Of a DNA stretch of 64,000 nucleotides, positions 58,322-64,000 are shown piece after piece. Where the stretch lies: the NCBI RefSeq assembly GCF_042726155.1, contig NZ_JBHXHV010000001.1, positions 1,302,001 to 1,366,000 on the forward strand, given 5' to 3'. The stretch comes from Leucobacter sp042726155. Its GTDB lineage: Bacteria; Actinomycetota; Actinomycetes; Actinomycetales; Microbacteriaceae. Both the position numbers and the translations under genes were made by a program. Positions within the stretch are counted from its first letter, which is position 1. Every line of letters starts with the position of its first letter. The notes beneath the pieces are model-generated. The model was not told the DNA's origin. It searched no databases and saw only the letters and a list, made by a program, of their open reading frames with translations.

Positions 58322-59956
58322 ATGACGAAACGAAACTCAGACGATGCAGGCCTCGCTGTCGAGGACGCAGCCGTGGATGCCGCTCCCGTGAACGCTCACG
58401 CGGAAGCCAACGCTGACAACGACAGGAACGCCGACCACGGCAATAACGCCGACTCCGCACCCCGCGCCGACCCGCTCGACCGGGTGCTTTCGCGCGCCGC
58501 TGGCGCCGGATCCGCAACGGTCATCCGCGACCTCACAAGCGGCGCCCAAGCGCTCGGCGACGCCGAGCACGATCAGCTCTCGGGCGACCTCGACGCGATT
58601 CGCATGGAGCGTGAAGACCGCGCCTCGCTGAAACGCGTCGTCGGGCTCTCTACAGAGCTTGAAGACGTTACCGAGGTCGAGTACCGCCAGTTGCGGCTCG
58701 AAAACGTCGTGCTCATCGGCGTGTACTCTCAGCGCACCGCTGACGACGCCGAGAATTCGCTCCGAGAGCTCTCCGCCCTCGCTGAGACGGCCGGTGCCCG
58801 CGTGCTCGACGGCCTGCTGCAGCGCCGCGCGCATCCGGACCCGGCCACCTATCTCGGCAAGGGCAAAGCCCAAGAGCTCACCGAGTTGGTCGCGGCGGTC
58901 GGTGCCGACACCGTGATCGCTGACACCGAGCTCGCTCCGAGCCAGCGCCGCGCACTCGAAGACGTGGTGAAGGTGAAGGTGATCGACCGTACGGCCGTCA
59001 TCCTCGATATCTTCAGCCAGCACGCCAAAAGCCGTGAGGGCAAGGCACAGGTCGAGCTCGCGCAGCTCCAGTACCTCCTGCCGCGACTGCGCGGCTGGGG
59101 TGAATCGATGTCGCGCCAAGCGGGTGGCCAGGTCGGCTCCGGCGGTGCTGGCATGGGCTCGCGTGGCCCGGGCGAAACGAAGATGGAGCTCGATCGCCGC
59201 AAGATTCACACGCGCATGTCGAAACTCCGCAAGCAGATCGCCGGGTTCGCGCCGGCGCGCGAGGCGAAGCGAGCGAACCGCAAGCGCGGCGAAGTGCCCT
59301 CGGTCGCTATCGCGGGCTACACGAACGCTGGCAAGTCGAGCCTGCTGAACCGACTGACCGGCACGCAAGAACTTGTGCAGAACCAGCTCTTTGCAACGCT
59401 CGACACGGCCATCAGGCACGCCGAGACTGAAGACGGCCGCCGGTTCACGTACGCGGACACCGTCGGCTTCGTGCGTAACCTGCCCCACCAGTTGGTCGAG
59501 GCGTTCCGGTCGACCTTCGAGGAGGTGGGCGACGCCTCGGTGATCCTGCACGTCGTTGACGGTTCACACCCCGACCCCGAAGCTCAGCTGCGCACTGTGC
59601 GCGACGTCATCTCTGAGGTCGACGCGCAAGACATCACGGAGCTGGTCGCCTTCAACAAGGCCGACCTGATCGACGATTCGCAGCGCCTCGTGCTCCACGG
59701 GCTCGTGCCTGACGCCGTGTTCGTCTCGGCTCGCACGGGTGAGGGCATGGACGAGCTGAAGCGTCGCATTGACGCGGCGCTCCCGGTTCCGGATCGCGAA
59801 ATCACTGTCGTGGTTCCCTACGACCGCGGCGAATTGGTTGCCGAGCTCCACGAACGCAACCGAGTACTTGAAACCGAGTACGTCGAGACGGGCACCCGCG
59901 TTCGCGCGTATGTCACCTCGGAGATGCTGGCGAAACTCGAACCGTACCTCGCGTAG
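58322..59956 (+). CDS. hflX: GTPase HflX, ribosome rescue and dissociation factor
   Basis: A 544-residue translational GTPase-like protein. An unusually long polar N-terminus (about 1-90) precedes the HflX domain (RTADDAENSLRELSALAETA and the glycine-rich GGQVGSGGAGMGSRGPGETK loop). The G domain starts near 328: G1 GYTNAGKSS, G3 DTVGFVRNLPHQLVEAFRST, G4 FNKADL. HflX splits stalled or stressed 70S ribosomes in other bacteria. The start is consistent with a leaderless-type promoter. It ends the recA-to-hflX conserved block. Confidence 0.94.
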   Translation: MTKRNSDDAGLAVEDAAVDAAPVNAHAEANADNDRNADHGNNADSAPRADPLDRVLSRAAGAGSATVIRDLTSGAQALGDAEHDQLSGDLDAIRMEREDRASLKRVVGLSTELEDVTEVEYRQLRLENVVLIGVYSQRTADDAENSLRELSALAETAGARVLDGLLQRRAHPDPATYLGKGKAQELTELVAAVGADTVIADTELAPSQRRALEDVVKVKVIDRTAVILDIFSQHAKSREGKAQVELAQLQYLLPRLRGWGESMSRQAGGQVGSGGAGMGSRGPGETKMELDRRKIHTRMSKLRKQIAGFAPAREAKRANRKRGEVPSVAIAGYTNAGKSSLLNRLTGTQELVQNQLFATLDTAIRHAETEDGRRFTYADTVGFVRNLPHQLVEAFRSTFEEVGDASVILHVVDGSHPDPEAQLRTVRDVISEVDAQDITELVAFNKADLIDDSQRLVLHGLVPDAVFVSARTGEGMDELKRRIDAALPVPDREITVVVPYDRGELVAELHERNRVLETEYVETGTRVRAYVTSEMLAKLEPYLA

Positions 59957-60070
59957 TGCGCGCTGTCGGCGGAGAAATGCCGCGCAGCGGCGCCGCGGTA
60001 ACGGCAAAGTAATAGAGAGCAACACGACTCGGAGTTTGCGCGGGCGCTGGATACCTTGGGGGAGATCCGC

Positions 60071-60094
60071 GGATCACGGTGGTTGCCGTGATCC
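60071..60094 (+). promoter_or_regulatory. Hairpin in the metE leader
   Basis: GGATCACGG pairs perfectly with CCGTGATCC across a 6-base loop, 25 bases before the metE ATG; TACCTT at 60052-60057 is a possible -10. No B12 or SAM riboswitch consensus is recognisable. Confidence 0.5.
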
Positions 60095-60119
60095 TTGAAT
60101 TTCCCAGTAAAGGACGGCT

Positions 60120-62441
60120 ATGACCGCAACGACGCCACTGCCCACCGCGACGATCCTCGGATACCCGCGGTTGGGCCGCCGCCGCGAGCTGAAGCGCGCG
60201 ATCGAGTCGTTCTGGAAGGGGCAGAGCGACGAGGCTGCGCTGCAGGCCACCGCGCACGAGCTGCGCGCGGCGACTCGTACCCGTCTTGTGGAGCTCGGGC
60301 TCTCCGTTTCGGGCGGCGCTGTCCCCGAGAGCTTCAGCTTCTACGATCAGGTGCTCGACGCGACGCTCGCGCTCGGCGCGATCCCGCATCGCTTTGCCGA
60401 CATCGCCGGAAGCGACCTGGTTAAGTACTTTGCGCTTGCCCGTGGCGACCGCGACCACCAGCCTCTCGAGATGACGAAGTGGTTCGACACGAACTACCAC
60501 TACAGCGTTCCCGAGCTTGACGAGCGCACACCGCTCACGGCGAACCCTGCGCAGCTCGTTGCCCAGCTCGCCGAGTCGGCGGCGCAGGGCATCGAATCGC
60601 GCCCCGTGCTGGTCGGGCCGGTCACCTACTTGCTGCTGGCAAAGGCATCGGACGAGGCGAGCGAGGGGTTCCAGCCCATCGATCGGCTCGACGAGGTCGT
60701 CGCGGTGTACGTCGAGTTGCTCGCGAAGCTCGCAGCCGCCGGTGCGACGTGGGTGCAGCTCGATGAGCCCGCGCTCGTCTCCGACTCGCTCGCAGTGCCC
60801 CGCGATGAGACGCTCGCGCTCGTCGAGCGGGCATACGCGCAGCTTGGCGCAGCTTCGAGCCGTCCGCAGATTTTGCTCACCGCACCCTATGGTGACTCGT
60901 CGCAGGCGCTCACACGGCTTGGCAGGCTGCCCGTCGAAGCGGTGCAGGCCGACCTCGTACGCGGGAGCCTGCCAGAAGACGCGCTCGCTTCCGGCGACCT
61001 CGCAGCAGCATTCAGTGATACGCAGCTGGTCGCGGGTGTCGTCGATGGACGCAACATCTGGCGAACGAATCTGCGCACCGCGTTCGGCATCCTCGAGCGC
61101 CTGCAGCAGGCCGGTATCGCCGTCGTTGCTGGCACCTCGAACAGCCTGCAGCACGTGCCGCACGACGTGAACGACGAAACGCGGCTCGACGCTCAGCTCG
61201 CGTCGTGGCTCGCCTTCGCCGATCAGAAGGTCGAACAGGTCGCCGTACTCGCGCGTGGCCTGGCTGAGGGCGCGGCCGCGATTGAGGCAGAACTCGCTGA
61301 GGTCGATGCGATCCTCGCGGCGCGTGCCGAGACAGCCGGGGTGCGCATCGACACCGTACGTAGTCGCGTCGGCGCGGTCTCCGATGGTGATCGCGACCGC
61401 GCCGCGGAGGAGGATCGCCGCACCGCCCAGCGCGCCCTCGATATTCCGCAGCTTGCGACGACGACGATCGGCTCGTTTCCGCAGACCGGTGAGATTCGCA
61501 AGGCGCGCGCCGCGTTTGGCACGGGCGAGATCGACCAGGAGGCGTACGACGGCTTCCTGCGTGCAGAAATCGAGCGCGTCATTCGACTCCAGGAGGAGAT
61601 CGGGCTCGACGTGCTCGTGCACGGCGAAGCCGAGCGCAACGACATGGTGCAGTACTTTGCAGAGCTGCTTGACGGCTTCGCGGTCACCGAGAACGGCTGG
61701 GTGCAGTCGTACGGCACGCGCGCGACCCGCCCCTCGATTCTCTGGGGCGACGTCTCGCGACCGGCTCCGATGACCGTGGCGTGGTCGGCCTACGCGCAGT
61801 CGCTCACTGATCGCCCGGTCAAGGGCATGCTCACGGGACCGGTCACGATCCTCGCGTGGTCGTTCGTGCGCGACGATCAGCCCCTCGCAGATACCGCGTC
61901 GCAGGTCGCCCTGGCGCTTCGCGATGAGATCGATGATCTCGTCGACGCCGGCATCCGCATCGTGCAGGTTGACGAGCCCGCGCTGCGCGAGCTGCTGCCG
62001 CTCGATGCTGACCGCCAGCCCGCCTACCTTGACTGGTCGGTTGGCGCATTCCGCCTGGCGACCAGCGGCGCAGCCCCCGAGGTGCAGATTCACACTCATC
62101 TCTGTTACTCGGAGTTTGGTGAGATCATCGACGCGGTCGACGGCCTTGACGCCGACGTTACGAGCATCGAAGCAGCGCGCAGCCGCATGGACGTCGTCGA
62201 ACCGCTCGGTGACCACGGCTACTCGCGCGGCATCGGCCCCGGTGTGTACGACATTCATTCGCCCCGTGTGCCGAGCGTCGATGAGCAGCAAGAGTTGATT
62301 CGCATCGCCGCCTCGCGCATTCCCGGCGAGCAGCTCTGGGTGAACCCTGACTGCGGCCTCAAGACCCGCGGATACGAAGAGACCGTGGCCAGCCTCACGA
62401 ATCTCGTTCAGGCGGCTCGCGCGGTTCGCGCGGGCGCGTGA
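60120..62441 (+). CDS. metE: Cobalamin-independent methionine synthase
   Basis: A 773-residue enzyme transferring methyl from 5-methyl-THF polyglutamate to homocysteine without B12. Two homologous barrels: the N-terminal one with LGYPRLGRRRELKRAIESFW and WFDTNYHYSVPE, and the catalytic C-terminal one starting TTTIGSFPQTGEIRKAR. Zinc ligands are in IHTHLCYSEF (His, Cys) and VNPDCGLKTRGYEE (Cys). AAAGGA lies 5 bases before the ATG. It overlaps a second MetE-like gene by 4 bases, and metF follows, making a methionine-methyl operon. Confidence 0.97.
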   Translation: MTATTPLPTATILGYPRLGRRRELKRAIESFWKGQSDEAALQATAHELRAATRTRLVELGLSVSGGAVPESFSFYDQVLDATLALGAIPHRFADIAGSDLVKYFALARGDRDHQPLEMTKWFDTNYHYSVPELDERTPLTANPAQLVAQLAESAAQGIESRPVLVGPVTYLLLAKASDEASEGFQPIDRLDEVVAVYVELLAKLAAAGATWVQLDEPALVSDSLAVPRDETLALVERAYAQLGAASSRPQILLTAPYGDSSQALTRLGRLPVEAVQADLVRGSLPEDALASGDLAAAFSDTQLVAGVVDGRNIWRTNLRTAFGILERLQQAGIAVVAGTSNSLQHVPHDVNDETRLDAQLASWLAFADQKVEQVAVLARGLAEGAAAIEAELAEVDAILAARAETAGVRIDTVRSRVGAVSDGDRDRAAEEDRRTAQRALDIPQLATTTIGSFPQTGEIRKARAAFGTGEIDQEAYDGFLRAEIERVIRLQEEIGLDVLVHGEAERNDMVQYFAELLDGFAVTENGWVQSYGTRATRPSILWGDVSRPAPMTVAWSAYAQSLTDRPVKGMLTGPVTILAWSFVRDDQPLADTASQVALALRDEIDDLVDAGIRIVQVDEPALRELLPLDADRQPAYLDWSVGAFRLATSGAAPEVQIHTHLCYSEFGEIIDAVDGLDADVTSIEAARSRMDVVEPLGDHGYSRGIGPGVYDIHSPRVPSVDEQQELIRIAASRIPGEQLWVNPDCGLKTRGYEETVASLTNLVQAARAVRAGA

Positions 62442-63715
62442 GCGAGACGCGTACCGGCGAGGCGGGGGCGACTGCACCGGCAGCCCCCGCCTCGCCGTGG
62501 CGCGATGCGGAGCTCCCCACCGAGGCGGTGGGGAGCCTGCCGCGTCCGGCGAGCCTGCAGCGTGCGGTGCTTGACGCGGAGACGGGCCTCGTGGGTGCTG
62601 ATGAACTCGCCGAGGCGCAGGATCGGGCCGTGCGCGACACACTTGCGCGTTTCGCCGAGACCGGCTCGCCCATCGTGAGTGACGGCGAACAGCGGCGACA
62701 GAGTTTTTCCAGCTACCCGCTCGGGACCTCGTTTGACGACGGTCAGATTCTTGAGGGGCCCGTGTTCGCGGTCTTCGCAGACGGCCACCATCGCGTCATT
62801 CCGAGTCTCGCGCGCGGACCATTCAGGTTTCGCGCGTGGGCAGCCGACGATGTCACTGCGGCGCGCCCGTTGACGACACTGCCGTTGAAGCAAGCGGTGA
62901 TCTCGCCCTCAATGCTCTCGTTGATGGTGCCTGTGGCGGGCCTCGGCGAGTACAGCCGCGAGGAGTTTCTCGCCGATGTGGTCGCTGGGTGCGCCGAAGA
63001 CATTCGTCGCAGCTTTGCCGCTGGGGCGGCGCGCGTCACCATCGACTTCACCGAGGGTCGCCTCGCGCTGCGACGCGATCTTCGTGCGCCGTGGGCAGGC
63101 CCAGATGCGCTGGGTGGATTTATTGAGCTGATTAACCGGGTGCTCGCCGAGTTGACCCCCGAACAGCGCGCTGCCGTTGGGGTGCACACATGCCCGGGGA
63201 ATGATCACGACTCCGCGCACAGCGCCGATGTCGACTACGCCGGGCTGATCCCGGAGCTGTTTCACATCGAGGCTGGGTACTTTCTCGTGCAGGCGGCAAG
63301 TGAGAAAGACCCGGATCGTGTCGCTCGCCTGATCGGGCGTCAGCTGCGGCAGCGCTCGCGTTCGGCGGATCAGGCGCCGCGCGTGCTCATCGGGGTGACC
63401 AACCCCGCGAGCCCGAAACTTGAGACAGCGGAGGAGATTCGTGACCAGATCGTGCGCGCCGCTCGATTCATTCCGCCGGAGCTCATCGGGTCAACCGACG
63501 ACTGTGGATTCTCTCCGTATCTGATCGACGAGAAGCCCAAGCACGGTTCGCCAGACTTCGCCCGTGATGTGGCGTTCGCCAAGATCGCAGCTCGGGTGCG
63601 CGGCACGAGGCTCGCACAGCAAGAACTCGCGGGCGTGGCTTCTGGTCCTGTCTCGTATGCGGGGTTCGGCAAGACGGGCGCGCCCGCCGGAACGGCGGGG
63701 GAGGTGCACGCGTGA
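62438..63715 (+). CDS. MetE C-terminal-domain-like protein (methionine synthase II family)
   Basis: A 425-residue protein resembling only the catalytic half of MetE. LPTEAVGSLPRPASLQRAVL parallels the start of the C-terminal barrel. Candidate zinc ligands are in GVHTCPGNDHD (His, Cys) and STDDCGFSPYL (Cys). The THF-binding N-terminal barrel is absent, so it may use a different methyl donor or partner protein; related short MetE-like proteins occur in other bacteria. The GTG overlaps the metE stop and its own stop overlaps the metF start, so all three are coupled. Exact function is uncertain. Confidence 0.82.
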   Translation: MSETRTGEAGATAPAAPASPWRDAELPTEAVGSLPRPASLQRAVLDAETGLVGADELAEAQDRAVRDTLARFAETGSPIVSDGEQRRQSFSSYPLGTSFDDGQILEGPVFAVFADGHHRVIPSLARGPFRFRAWAADDVTAARPLTTLPLKQAVISPSMLSLMVPVAGLGEYSREEFLADVVAGCAEDIRRSFAAGAARVTIDFTEGRLALRRDLRAPWAGPDALGGFIELINRVLAELTPEQRAAVGVHTCPGNDHDSAHSADVDYAGLIPELFHIEAGYFLVQAASEKDPDRVARLIGRQLRQRSRSADQAPRVLIGVTNPASPKLETAEEIRDQIVRAARFIPPELIGSTDDCGFSPYLIDEKPKHGSPDFARDVAFAKIAARVRGTRLAQQELAGVASGPVSYAGFGKTGAPAGTAGEVHA

Positions 63716-64000
63716 ATTCACTCCTGCTTCCGGGCGGCGGTGCCACCCGCGCGCGCTTTTCTTTCGAGGTGTTTCCGGCGCGATCGGGCGCGGCCGCCCT
63801 CGCGCTCGGCCACGCCGTGCAGCACCTGTCGGCGGCTGACCCAGACTTCATCTCGGTGACGTACGGTGCAAACGGCTCGAACCGCGGTGCCTCGCTCGAT
63901 CTCGTGAAGTACCTGCGAGACCACACCGATGCGTTGCCGCTCGCACACCTGACAACCGTGAGTGAGACTCGCGAGGCCGTGCGCGAGGCGATTCACGCGA
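63712..64000 (+). CDS. metF: 5,10-methylenetetrahydrofolate reductase (partial, cut by window end)
   Basis: The first 96 residues of a MetF-type flavoprotein, which makes the 5-methyl-THF used by MetE. FSFEVFPARSG corresponds to the conserved FSFEFFPPK strand and PDFISVTYGANGSNRGASLD to the FVSVTYGAGGSTR motif, followed by HLTTVSETREAV. The GTG start overlaps the stop of the MetE-like gene. The frame is open at 64000; the remaining roughly two thirds of the gene is outside the window. Confidence 0.9.
   Translation, partial: MNSLLLPGGGATRARFSFEVFPARSGAAALALGHAVQHLSAADPDFISVTYGANGSNRGASLDLVKYLRDHTDALPLAHLTTVSETREAVREAIHA

Noticed and set aside
59957..60119. Cobalamin or SAM riboswitch before metE
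   Set aside because: The interval is short and lacks the conserved core sequences of these riboswitches; only a simple hairpin is present.
59913..62642. A 909-codon minus-strand frame opposite metE
   Set aside because: Antisense shadow of metE with Arg/Leu/Ala/Asp-rich composition and no recognisable motif.

Overview
The window is a densely coded, GC-rich actinobacterial chromosome segment. Gene content and order fit Actinomycetota, most likely a Microbacteriaceae member; a Leucobacter-like genus is a guess. Supporting order blocks are dapB/thyA/dfrA/dapA/rnj/ftsK, then pgsA/cinA/clgR/DUF3046/recA/recX/miaB/miaA/dapF/hflX, plus an ilvD-ilvB-ilvN-ilvC-serA block. GTG starts, 4-base ATGA/GTGA overlaps and start codons lying 6-7 nt behind a TANNNT -10 box (leaderless mRNAs) are frequent. 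I see no prophage, insertion sequence with transposase, CRISPR array or rRNA.

Layout. 1-4.8 kb: tail of an upstream gene, an HSP90-family ATPase overlapping a large TPR-like helical-repeat protein, and a GlxA-type regulator. 4.9-9.4 kb: gap (GAPDH), a minus-strand hisN/DUF3054 pair, tRNA-Lys(CTT), nhaA and two small membrane proteins. 9.5-14.7 kb: ilvD, ilvB, ilvN and ilvC for branched-chain amino acids, closed by a strong terminator. 14.9-19.4 kb: helicase hrpB and three membrane proteins of unknown function. 19.5-27.2 kb: serA, an FCD-type GntR regulator divergent from ansP-ansA (asparagine uptake and hydrolysis), and pnp. 27.3-28.7 kb: an AbiEi/DUF559-like predicted nuclease bracketed by copies of a long palindromic repeat. 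28.8-38.4 kb: M16 peptidase, dapB, a small TPR membrane protein, an APC permease, a diguanylate cyclase, thyA, dfrA, dapA and RNase J. 38.4-42.1 kb: murJ between two FemAB-like aminoacyl transferases. 42.2-50.6 kb: ftsK, an anchored exported protein, pgsA, cinA, a polar amino acid ABC transporter whose binding protein and permease are fused, clgR and DUF3046. 50.6-60.0 kb: SOS-controlled recA-recX, miaB, miaA, a GNAT protein, dapF, a minus-strand methyltransferase/VOC pair, two more palindromic repeats and hflX. 60.1-64.0 kb: metE, a second MetE-like protein and the start of metF.

How the genes work together. dapA, dapB and dapF feed diaminopimelate/lysine synthesis; murJ and the two Fem-like proteins act on lipid II. 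thyA and dfrA form the thymidylate/folate cycle, and the metE-metE2-metF operon consumes the methylene-THF branch. recA/recX and clgR cover DNA damage and proteolytic stress; pnp, RNase J, hrpB, miaA/miaB and hflX cover RNA and ribosome metabolism.

The least conventional material is the HSP90-TPR pair at the left edge, the five-copy palindromic repeat family with its association with the predicted nuclease, the in-frame 9-bp repeat at the end of dapB, the long unassigned hairpin behind the amino acid transporter, and the recurrent leaderless promoter layout. No wholly new system can be demonstrated from sequence alone; the HSP90-TPR pair and the repeat-bracketed nuclease are the best candidates.
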